Origin: Thereva unica
Taxonomy: Eukaryota > Arthropoda > Insecta > Diptera > Therevidae
Direction: 5' to 3'
NCBI GenBank assembly: GCA_949987705.1
Contig: OX465282.1
Span: 128,112,310 to 128,176,309 of the forward strand
DNA: 64,000 bases
The translations under genes and the position numbers were made by a program. Under the pieces are notes generated by a model. That model was not told where the DNA came from and did no database searches. It saw nothing but the letters and a program-made list of their open reading frames with translations. Shown here in pieces: positions 34,510-43,744 of the stretch (positions within the stretch are counted from its first letter, which is position 1; each line of letters starts with the position of its first letter).

Positions 34510-37330
34510 GATCTGAAGGGGCTTGCCTCGGTTTAATCTTTTTTGTCTGACTTAGTAAGAAAAATCATTTTGGTTTCTCTCCACACCAGGTAGGGAATAT
34601 TGCTCGAAGCCGGAATGTAACGATAAAGCCCTTTGCATAGCCTCAAAAGTCTTGAAGTTGGTAAAAGTAGCAGTTGCATTTTTCCTCGCCCATCGGTCAA
34701 TATCCTTTCAACCTTATTTCGGCTCAGTATCGTTGCCATACGATTTACCATAACTAAAGACATTTTCGTGACGTAGCTGCCTGCAAAATGAGCTTCGATC
34801 AGGATTTTGTTCATTTTCTTCTTTTTTAGCCATGCTCTCGATGCTTGTCTGTCCTCCATGACTCTCTGTTAAAAATATTACTTACTCATAAAGATTTTCA
34901 TACGCCTTCGATTTCCAGTTAAGTTAATAATGCTTCACATATCTCATAACTATACCATAAGAATTATTTCGGTCTATAATCAGTAAACAATAAAACTGTT
35001 TATTATTCTATTATTAAGTGTAATTCTTAGGCCGGTCGTATACCAAAGCTTCACATGCGTATTAACGACATTTTGCACTCCATTCCATTTTGTATGGAAG
35101 AAATCGTCACATGCCGCTTCACTACATTTATCTCCATACAAAAAGTGACGAAAAGCTGCATATGACGCCTAGGCGGCTTACTTTTACGTTTTTATTTAGT
35201 AGTAAATGATTCAACATGTTAATGCAATTCGTCTATATCTCGCGGGTGCTGGAATTCAAATTTAACATGAAATAAATTAGTTTATAAAATTCTTAGAAAA
35301 ATTTTAAAGTCTTCTAAAATTTAGACTCATCACTTTACTACAATTTTTACTAAATCACTTGAAATAAATGAAACAAATGTATAATGAATGACATAAACAT
35401 AATTAAGGGCAATGCAGATTTCTTAAATTACTACTTTGAAGTGAGCTCTGTTAATTTCAGTAACAGTGTTGCTTTCCTAAATTATTTCAAACATTTCACA
35501 TTCACATTACTTTATTACATTGTCTACAGGAAATTTATGTTTCAACTGTTTTTATTTTAAATGAATTTCAGTATGGAGAAATCTGCAAACGTTAATCTCC
35601 GAAAATAATTGAAAACTCGTGAATCTTTTCATATTAATTAATTCTCTTAAGAAAATAAAATTGCTGCAACACTTATTACCAATTAAATTTCTAATAAAGT
35701 AATCATAAAAATTCGAAATTTTTTTTTACAATGCATAATTGCACGAACTGACGAACTGCGGAAAAATACCAACGTTAAAACTTAACTACTTTCTCGTGCA
35801 CTAAAACTTGTCTCTTATAAAATACATTTTGCAATTACATTCATAAACGCACGTTTAAATGCTGATTGCACAATATCAAAAAACGACACAAAAATAGCTC
35901 AAATTTTTACCTTTATGGACTTTTTTAAGTCTTGCAAGCCTATCATTATTTTCCGGTGTTAAAGTGCCGTGAAAACCCGCCCCATTAAAAACAAAAGAGT
36001 TAAGCGGCGAACTTGAAAATTGCCCAGAACATTTGCTACTGTATACATATAAATAACAAAAAAAGGTGTTAACCACAGATTGTCATGTGGAGGGCTGAGG
36101 TTTGGCTGAACTTGCATTAACAGCCAATAAAGCGTGGCACTAAAAAGTGTAATTACCTTTGTTAACACCTGATACAGGAATATACCACCACAATATAACA
36201 TTTTTATTTAGCCAAAGCACGAGATGACAGTGGTTATTACTACACAAACACTTGGTCGTGCGCATCGATCGTTAGGAAATTAATTAATTAATTATGTAAA
36301 GGAAAACAATCAAACGGCGAATGATGGTGCGTGCATTAAATGCTCTAATTGTGTTTGGCGATAAAGCAACACGAGAAAAAGCACTCCTCAAGGTCTCTTG
36401 AAGCATACGTTACGAAACTCGGCTGGAAGGAGAACAAAAAACACTTTGAGCCTGTAACTAGTATGTCAGTAAGTAAGTAAGTAGACCAGTTATGATGTAA
36501 TTGTGTGGAGAAAGAGCAAAACGGAGTCAGTTACATTAACCCGTCATAGTAAACAAATCGTGGCGTTCTTTTTTTTGTTGTAATTACTTTTCATAAAAGT
36601 TGATAACTTGTTCGAAAATCTACGCAGACCAATCGAAAACTTGTTTTTGGAGATCTGAGGGTAGTTAATGGAGTTTAGTACAGGAAAAAGTTTCGTTTTA
36701 GTTTGATGGAAATTGCAACAGTTCATTTGAGGTATTTGAAATTAATTGAAGGGCTTAATTTAATTAAATGAATATGCTGTCCCAATTTCATGATACTGTA
36801 GGAATTTTCAAAATGATCAGTGGAGCAGTGAAGGTCATGATACTTAGGTTACGGTTTGATAAAAATAAAGTAATTTCATTTTAATTCGGTAAAAGTTTTT
36901 CATTAGTAACAAATTTAATTCATATTTCATAAGAAATTAAGATTTAGTTTTTGTAATTGAAATTCCATTTTCAATTGAATTGGTTTAAGATTTATAGGTG
37001 CTAATAACACATTGTCCTTAACCGTGTAAAACCGCTTATTGGCGTTAGGAGTTTCTTCATTATTTGCTCTTCTTCTTGACGCGACTAGAGCTGCCTATTA
37101 AACATTGTACTTCATGAAAGAACCAATGAAAGTACTAGCTAGAGTCATTAAAATAAATAACGCCAATGCTGTGAATCAAATTCCATCTTTAAATCTGATT
37201 CCAGTATAGACAGAAAATTCCACCATTTAATGAATTTATTCTTACTACCTTACCTACTCATTTAGACAATCAATTCAATAGCTCCTTCGATTTAGAGCGT
37301 GATGTAGTTAAAGTCAAATATTTGTCAAAA
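34510..37330. other. stretch without a recognisable gene
   Basis: Includes an inverted CCATTTTGTATGG-like pair at about 35,085-35,142 and AT-rich DNA. The only possible exon is listed at 35,912-36,201. Confidence 0.5.
35912..36201 (-). other. possible 5' exon ending in a splice donor
   Basis: On the minus strand an ATG at 36,199-36,201 opens 80 codons with a hydrophobic stretch (FFVIYMYTVANVLG). A second frame overlapping its end reads NGAGFHGTLTPENNDRLARL and KKVHK up to CATAAAG|GTAAAA, a good 5' splice site at about 35,911. I recognise neither product, and the frames disagree, so this may be chance. Confidence 0.15.
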
Positions 37331-37333
37331 TAA

Positions 37334-37795
37334 TAGTCCGGGGAAATTAGCATTTAAAGGAGGCAAAACTCCAAAATGGCGGAAATTGGTACACAGGTGC
37401 AATGTATCTTGGTTTCTATAGGTCATACAACCCCGTGCGAGGGCTCAAAATGTTGACAATGAAATTCTCTACAACTCTAGTTTTCAGAAAAAAGTTGACC
37501 CGATTAACCCTTTGAAAGTTATTCAAGGTCAAAGTTGTCGAAACTCACTTTTCGGAAAAAATTTCACTCAAAAACCCATATTTTCGAAATTTTTTTCGAT
37601 CAGCCACTACGAAACGTTATTGCTTACAAAATGTCCTTTCGTCATTTTTTCGAAAACTTAACCTTTTCGAAGTTATTCATTGTTAAAGTTTGCAAAAATC
37701 ACTTTTTGACCAAAAAGTCACTCAAAAACTGTTTTTTTTTTTTTCGAAAATTATATTTTTTAGGCAATAATGTTTGGTATAAGTAGATGAAAAAA
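37334..37795 (+). repeat. Dispersed AGTCCGGGG-ended repeat, copy 2
   Basis: It begins TAGTCCGGGGAAATTAGC and ends GGCAATAATGTTTGGTATAA plus a short AGTAGATGA tail, colinear with the inverse of 26,473-26,984. Two internal units of about 135 bp start at about 37,503 (TTAACCCTTTGAAAGTTATT) and 37,658 (TTAACCTTTTCGAAGTTATT). Confidence 0.75.
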
Positions 37796-37814
37796 TTGGG
37801 ACCTAGGTGCAATT

Positions 37815-38260
37815 TGTATCTAGGGTACCACAGTTGAGTACGGACCATGGTACAGGGGCTAATGTCGCTGAACCCAACTCCAAGGTCTCTATTCCAATGG
37901 TTAAGTGGCCTTCTGTTTTCTAGACTGAAATATATGCCATTGCGACCTGCGCTAGGATCAACCTTGAAAAAGGTTTGAATGGCGCCAATATTAAAAGCTT
38001 TTCTGACAGGCAAAATTAGTTGCAGGGTGTTTTGACGTATTCCAGAACCTGACCAGAAGAAATGAGGTCTCGCTGTGCTGGGTCCCCGGACACTGGGGTA
38101 TCGACGGCAATGAGGCTGCAGACAGCCTTGCGAGGGAGAGATCTGAGACGTTGAACCAGGGCCCAGAACCCTTCTGTGGCATCCTTGGTCCACCTCCAAG
38201 TCCCAAGGTGTAAGGGACTGAACCTAGCCTAATGGGAATCAATCCCAGGCCTTAGACGAG
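37815..38260 (+). pseudogene. LOA/R1-type RNase H relic
   Basis: Frames on the plus strand read TEIYAIATCARINLEKG (helix with the catalytic E of RNase H), LTRRNEVSLCWVPGHWGID and GNEAADSLARERSE, the last block carrying the final RNase H aspartate (AD). It continues with PFCGI and, after a stop, a GNQSQAL-like end around 38,235. The same segment occurs at 63,740-64,000. Frameshifts separate the pieces. It abuts the Jockey-like element on its right and the AGTCCGGGG repeat on its left. Confidence 0.8.
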
Positions 38261-38261
38261 T

Positions 38262-39027
38262 GAATCGCTCCGTGTAGAGTATATAAAACTAAGAAATTCC
38301 TGTAAAGTCACCATCAGGAATGTCAAAAACTCATTTGACAGCAAGTTGAGAAGTAAACTCCTTAATGCAACCTCTGGTAGCAAGAACTTCTGGTCCTTGG
38401 TAAGCTCCATTAAGAAGAATTTCACTTCATCCACAACTCCTTTACTTATCCACAATGAAAAGGTGATAACAGACAGCAAATCCAAGGCCGATTTATTAGC
38501 ATCTCTGTTTGCTTCCAATTCTTCTTTACCCCAAACTGATATGCTACCCCCGGTTCTCATCGCTCCAGCGCTCATCTAATGGACAGGGTTTTCTTCAGGA
38601 CTCGCGAGGTGTACAGGTGCCTTAAGGAGCTCGATGTAAACAAATCCACTGGACCCGATAATATACCGCCTATCGTCTTAAAACAATGCGCCTCACCTTT
38701 GGCTAAACCTCTGGGCAAACTTTTTGCCCTATCATACTCTTCCGGAGTTTATCCAGACTCTTGGAAACTTGCCCATGTTCAGCCAATACGAAAAAAGGTG
38801 ACTCCAGCGATCCCTCCAACTACCGCCCAATAGCAATTACTTCTATTCTCTCCAAAACCATGGAGACGATAATTAACAAAAAGCTTATGGGATATCTAGA
38901 ATCCAACCAACTTATCAACGACAAACAATACGGCTTCCGTCAAAAAAGATCCACTGGTGATCTTTTAGTTTGCCTTACAGAACACCTCAGCCGAAGTTTG
39001 CATCTTTCTTTTCTTTGTGCCCCTTTA
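38262..39027 (+). pseudogene. Jockey-like RT, N-terminal half
   Basis: Frames read KLRSKLLNATSGSKNFWSLV, TPLLIHNEKVITDSKSKADL and LASLFASNSSLP: the linker that precedes RT in these elements. They continue through a frameshift near 38,579 to NKSTGPDNIPPIVLKQCA (RT block with the invariant S/TGPD.IP), SSGVYPDSWKLAHVQPI, a second frameshift near 38,800, SNYRPIAITSILSKTMETII and NDKQYGFRQKRSTGDLLVCL ('QYGFR..RST'). Order and spacing are normal for the family. The piece ends where the RTE fragment enters, between the RSTGDL helix and the catalytic ALDISKAFD strand. Confidence 0.85.
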
Positions 39028-39372
39028 ATCCCTCATGGGACATAGGGCGGAAACAGTTGCCCTCCAGCGGACTCTGTTTTGCGCGACAGCTCTCAGCTCT
39101 GACCAGGATCTCCCAGTTGTTGCGGCCTCTGCTAGTAGGGTCCTCCTCCACGTTGTTCTAGGTCTTCCAACTCGACGGGATCCTTGCGGGTTCCAGTCAA
39201 GGGCCTGTTTGGCTAGGTTTTCGTTATCGCGTCGCAAGGTGTGGCCAACCCAATTCCATTTCCTTCGCCTGATTTGGTCGTCTATCCTTTCTTGGCCGGC
39301 ACGGCGCCATAGCTCTTCATTTGAAATTCTATCTGGCCAGCGGATTTTTAGGATACGACGCAGGCATCTAGT
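39025..39372 (-). mobile_element. RTE-type 3' fragment inserted antisense in the Jockey-like RT
   Basis: On the minus strand 39,417-39,025 contains CLRRILKIRWPDRISNEELW, RRKWNWVGHTLRRDNENLAK, ALDWNPQGSRRVGRPRTTWR and RSWSELRAVAQNRVRWRATV: the unbroken C-terminal end of an RTE-like pol, then a stop and a short tail. GCATCT occurs at the left (39,000-39,005) and right (about 39,364-39,369) edges and may be a target duplication. The frame is intact over this length, so the insertion is relatively young. It is unlike the RTE ends at 6.4 and 60.7 kb in sequence. Confidence 0.8.
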
Positions 39373-40007
39373 TTGGTTGCTTTGGATATCTCCAAGGCTT
39401 TTGATAGAGTATGGCACTCAGCCTTGTTAGCTAAACTCCAAGCTATTGGAATTGACTCGCTTCTGTATAAGTGGGTTGAGAGTTTCCTTTCCGGCCGTTC
39501 AATTAAGGTATTATTGGATGGCGTCAAATCTGAATCTCATCCCATCTCTGCGGGGGTCCCCCAGGGGTCAATTTTATCACCGGCCCTTTTTCTAATCTTT
39601 ATAAATGACCTACTTTCAATCCCCTCCAACCCACTTCTCAGCTTCGCTGACGACGGTACTCTACGTAACTCGTACAGCTTCGATACAAGACAGAGACGTG
39701 CCAGATCCTGTCTTGATGATCGTGAATTAATGTCCAAATCTATTAAAAATGACATCAAACTAATTCTAAATTGGGGAGAGAAGAATCGTGTCAAATTCAA
39801 CCCCACCAAAACCAAGTACTGTCTTATCTCAAAAAAGAAGTTCAACACCTCACCATCCTTGACAGTAGATGACGTTGAACTAAACACATCTTAGGCGTGA
39901 CATTAGCCAAAGACTTGCGTTGGAATGATCACATATTCCAAATCGCCAAACAAGCATCCCAGTGCTTGGGATTTCTTAAGAGGTGCAAGTTCCTCCTCCA
40001 GCCATCG
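39373..40007 (+). pseudogene. Jockey-like RT, catalytic core
   Basis: The 39,373-39,894 frame is unbroken and carries ALDISKAFDRVWHSALL (first catalytic aspartate), LSGRSIKVLLDGVKSES, AGVPQGSILSPALFLIFIND, and LLSFADDGTLRNS, the FADD active-site box. Next come LNWGEKNRVKFNPTKTKYCL and a stop in place of the usual LG after ELNTS. A second frame resumes at 39,897 with TLAKDLRWNDHIFQIAKQAS and CLGFLKRCKFLLQPS. Both catalytic motifs are intact, so this part decayed little; the breaks are a frameshift near 39,893 and the foldback inserted after QPS. Confidence 0.9.
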
Positions 40008-42040
40008 CACACTGGGGCAGAAAGCACTTTTTTGGTTCAAAAGTTTCTAGAGACCACAATTTTTAACCGATTTAGATAATTTTTTTTTTATTTTGAAGGT
40101 AAGATGATTTGTAAGATATCTGTGGAAGCCGAATTTTGATTGTCCTTTCCAAATAAGTTGCACCTAACCTCAAATGTCAAAAATAATTAATTTGTGCTAG
40201 ATAACACTTTACTATCAATAATAAGCTTTGATCTATGTGAGAAAATAGGCAGAAATGACAGCCTAATGTATTTCGAGGTTACTTCTGCTGGATACAACAT
40301 TATAATTGATAAATTCAAAATGGCGGATTCAATATGGCCGACCAAAAATTGAAAAATGCCCAGATCTCTAGAAAAAACTCTACTTGGGGGTTTTCGGGGT
40401 CGCTGATTACGAAGTCATCGTCCAAATTTGCAAATTCAAAATGGCGGATTCAATATGGCCGCCCAAAATTTTAAAAATGCCCAAATCTCTAGGAAAACCT
40501 TTACTCGGGGGTTTTTGGGGTCGCTGATTACGAATTCATCATCCACATTTGCAAATTCAAAATAGCAAATCTAATATGCTGAATATTATAATATTTTATT
40601 GCATATTCTACCAATTTTTCTGTTGTTCTCTCACAATTTGCAAGTGGATAAAGCACTTGACATAGTTCACTATATGTAATACGTATGGAGTTCATGATTC
40701 AGAAATTGCAATTATGTATGGCTAAAGAACTAATAATTTACTAATGTTTACAAAAAAATTCTTATGTAAAAAAATTCCTTGTTTCATAAATTTCTTTCAT
40801 TTCTTGTCCTTTTCAGAGAAACAACTGTAAACAGGAAAATTCGTAAAAGTAAAATAAAATTTTTCTTTTACGTCGCGGTATTGTCGATTTCTACATAGAA
40901 TAGCATTTTTCACGTGAAAATTATTTTTGTCTGGTTTACAAAATTCCTTTTATCTCACCTTATATACAAAAATGAACTCACTTTCATAAATCTCAGATTG
41001 AATATAGTATATTACCACAACTTTCCAGTATATTACCACAACTAACCAATATATTACGACAACAAATCAGTATATTACCACAACTAACCAGTATATTACT
41101 GCAATAACGACTAATATCAAATGTCTCGAGGTGTCCCGAACGTACGCAAACGTTGAAACAGAGTGATATTTTTTCGTCGCGCTTTAAAATTTCTTTTACA
41201 ATTATAATTTGTAGAAAAATATTAATGTAGGTTATACAATAATAAAGAATCTTTCAAGTTGCAACTTCTCTGTTTCTATGTAACGCAAACAGAAATAAAT
41301 GTAACGCAAACAAAAATATTGGAAATAAGTCTGTAGTAGATCTTCTAACATAAATACATAAATAATAACGTATGAAAATTACAGTTTCTATTAATTTTTT
41401 AGTACCACGCACGAATATAATTACTTATAACTGCTACAAGCCTATCCATATTATCCTTCTAGTCTGCCATATTAGATTTGCTATTTTGAATTTGCAAATG
41501 TGGATGATGAATTCGTAATCAGCGACCCCAAAAACCCCCGAGTAGAGGTTTTCCTAGAGATTTGGGCATTTTTAAAATTTTGGGCGGCCATATTGAATCC
41601 GCCATTTTGAATTTGCAAATTTGGACAATGAATTCGTAATCCAGCGACCCCGAAAACCCCCGAGTAGAGTTTTTTCTAGAGATCTGGGCATTTTTCAAAT
41701 TTTGGTCGGCCATATTGAATCCGCCATTTTGAATTCATCAATAAATTCATCAATATCCAGCAGAAGTAACCTCGAAATACATTAGGCTGTCATTTCTGCC
41801 TCATTTTATCGCATAGATCAAAGCTTATTATTGATAGTAAAGTGTTATCTAGCACAAATTAATTATTTTTGACATTTGAGGTTAGGTGCAACTTATTTGG
41901 AAAGCAAAATCAAAATTCGGCTTCCACAGATATCTTACAAATCATCTTACCTTCAAAATAAAAAAAAATTATCTAAATCGGTTAAAAATTGTGGTCTCTA
42001 GAAACTTTTGAACCAAAAAAGTGCTTTCTGCCCCAGTGTG
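40008..42040. mobile_element. Foldback-type DNA element, CACACTG ends, 5-bp CATCG duplication
   Basis: The ends read CACACTGGGGCAGAAAGCAC at 40,008 and its complement at 42,040; inverted similarity runs on for about 572 bp (40,008-40,578 and 41,468-42,040) with few differences. CATCG lies immediately outside both ends (40,003-40,007 and 42,041-42,045). Each arm holds tandem units of about 120 bp with AAAATGGCGGATTCAATATG. The 889-bp centre has no transposase frame. A 5-bp duplication plus CAC...TG ends resembles Transib elements (ends CACWRTG-like, related to the RSS heptamer CACAGTG), with one mismatch in the heptamer; this superfamily call is an inference. Confidence 0.8.
41006..41108 (+). 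repeat. 21-bp minisatellite, five units
   Basis: The unit AGTATATTACCACAACTAAC plus C repeats about five times with small changes at 41,006, 41,027, 41,048, 41,069 and 41,090. It lies in the centre of the foldback element. Confidence 0.9.
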
Positions 42041-42661
42041 CATCGGCCCGTGCTGTTATTTATAAATCCTACATTCGGCCTCTTCTCGAATATAACTCCC
42101 TCGTTTGGGGCGGCGCTCCAATAACCACCTTGGCATGGTTAGATAAGGTCCAAAAAAGGCCCTTAAATTAATTGATGACGACACCGCTTGCTCCACCATC
42201 GACCCCCTCAGCCACCGTAGGAATGTAGCAGCACTGACCAAATTTTATCGCTACTATCATAGTGACTGTTCCTCCGAGTTAAACGCTCTCCTGCCCCCAC
42301 GGCAATCATATACCCGCAACACCAGATTAGCCCACTCGTCTCATTCCCTTCACCTGCAACTACCTCTTTCACGCACTCAACAAGATATGAATTCGTTTGT
42401 TAATAGAACAACTCGACTGTGGAATAATCTCTCGCAGTCAGTATTTCCGAGCTCCTACAACATCCAAAAGTTCAAACGCAGGGTTCATCACCACCTTCTT
42501 CAATACCCCCCCGTACCTTTTAACCCTTAACCTAAACCCCCCACCCCTCCCCCGTACTAAGCTTACTGCTAGACATTGCACCATGACGTGACAAATGACA
42601 TGACGGACTAGTAGTACAAAGGGTGACGCCTGAGCTTAGCACTGTCACATAAAAAAAAAAA
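42041..42661 (+). pseudogene. Jockey-like pol C-terminus and 3' UTR
   Basis: After the foldback the pol frame resumes: SARAVIYKSYIRPLLEYNSL and VWGGAPITTLAWLDKVQKRP, then past a frame break LIDDDTACSTIDPLSHRRN and FYRYYHSDCSSELNALLPPR, HLQLPLSRTQQDMNSFVNRT and TRLWNNLSQSVFPSSYNIQK, and a stop at about 42,530. This is the usual end of Jockey/CR1-group pol ('SF..RT.RLWN.LP..VFP'). The 3' UTR contains CATTGCACCATGACGTGAC and ends in a 12-bp A-run at 42,650-42,661. The same UTR occurs at 10,735-10,800. Confidence 0.85.
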
Positions 42662-42689
42662 GACAGGCCAAAGATCTTATAAGACCCTT

Positions 42690-42875
42690 TGTCTTAAGAG
42701 GCACTATTATTTTAAGCAGAGCGGACTTAAAGCTCCTGGTGGGTTATCTGACTGGCCATGTAGGACTGTGGTAACCCGCCACAACCTATAACTGTCTCAA
42801 GAGACAAAATGTCGACTCTGCATGGAAGGCGACGAGACTTCCATAGATATTATTTAATTGACGTGACTAACGACA
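42690..42875 (+). pseudogene. LOA/R1-type pol C-terminal cysteine domain relic
   Basis: One frame reads LSRGTIILSRADLKLLVGYL then TGHVG, equivalent to the 'L...+.+.LVG.LTGHC' helix found after RNase H. A shifted frame reads LQLSQETKCRLCMEGDETS, the 'C+.C.EEDET..H' zinc-knuckle-like block. Only about 60 codons remain. It directly follows the poly(A) of the Jockey-like copy. Confidence 0.65.
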
Positions 42876-42879
42876 TGGT

Positions 42880-43380
42880 AGGCTTCGTTGATATGTGAAC
42901 CTAGAGTTACAAAATGAAGAAACCAACCATTACTGTATTATTAAATATCTTCCCCTTTAAAAATTTCTATGAACAAAAGCGTATGATAATATGACAGAAA
43001 ATGGTTGAACAATTTTCTGAGTAATGAAGATCTCCACTTTACTTAAAGTCGTCTGTGCGGCAGAATATTATCAATTTGAAAGATGACTCCATCCATTTTT
43101 ATTATGAAGTCCACAGATTCTTTTATTTCTACATTCTATACCGACAATTGTTCACAGGAAACATAATCCACCATAAACTTTCATAAAAACAACAGTTCCC
43201 TTCGGTGTTATGAACAGTCTTAGACAGAAGCAACAGCTTATGTATATCATTGATCTGCGCAAACTAGTTGAACTGATACTTTACTGAACAATAGCCAGAG
43301 AAAAGGCCAGGATGATTTTATGTTCTCATCTCTTCAATGGCAGAAATGTTGAAGGTCTGGAATTTTAGGGATTTTTTGGA
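42880..43380. other. stretch without a recognisable gene
   Basis: AT-rich, with no frame or repeat that I recognise. Confidence 0.5.
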
Positions 43381-43384
43381 AAAA

Positions 43385-43740
43385 TTCAAAATGGCCGCCG
43401 AAATATGACAGAAGTTCAAAATGGCCGCGGAAACATGGTTACCAATTTTGTTCCGATTCCAATGAAAGTGGGTATCTAGGAGTTTTTAAAGTCGCAAATA
43501 ACGAATATGTGGTCAAAACTTATACATAAATTCAAAATGGCCGCGCCAATATGGCCGACAAATTTTATTCCGATCCTATAAAAGTGGGTATCTGGGGTTT
43601 TCTAAGGTAGCCAATAATTAATTTATGATCGAAACTTATAAATTCAAAATTGCCGGCAAATATGACGGGCGAAATTTGCCAAATAAGTGTCATTTCCCGG
43701 TTACATAGCTGTATGTAGATTGTTCAAGAGTTTGAAAATC
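43385..43740 (+). repeat. Tandem AAAATGGCCG-module array, copy B
   Basis: Roughly three units starting TTCAAAATGGCCGC or TTCAAAATTGCCGG, each followed by a GGGTATCT(A/G)GG box and an AAAACTTATA-like tail. It is the inverse of 27,540-27,905 and ends with the shared words GCCAAATAAGTGTCATTTCC. Confidence 0.7.
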
Positions 43741-43744
43741 GGAA

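Larger units (their letters stand above)
38262..42661 (+). mobile_element. Jockey-superfamily non-LTR element with two nested insertions and poly(A)
   Basis: Three colinear pol pieces (38,262-39,027, 39,373-40,007 and 42,041-42,661) together cover the endonuclease-RT linker, most of the RT and the C-terminal region, and end with 3' UTR plus an A-run at 42,650-42,661. No RNase H is encoded, as is usual for the Jockey/CR1 group. The first gap is filled by an antisense RTE fragment and the second by a foldback element. The copy at 9.44-10.8 kb and the 3' pieces at 25.9 and 50.3 kb are relatives. The 5' end, endonuclease and gag-like ORF are missing. Confidence 0.85.

Noticed and set aside
37699..38199. 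166-codon minus-strand frame
   Set aside because: It is antisense to the LOA-type RNase H relic, whose plus-strand motifs (WVPGHWGIDGNEAAD) are unmistakable.
39035..39430. 131-codon plus-strand frame
   Set aside because: It is the shadow of the antisense RTE tip, which reads as a standard RTE pol end on the minus strand.
41006..41108. Regular 21-bp repeats, superficially CRISPR-like
   Set aside because: Units are head to tail with no spacers and lie inside a transposon in a eukaryotic context; this is a minisatellite.
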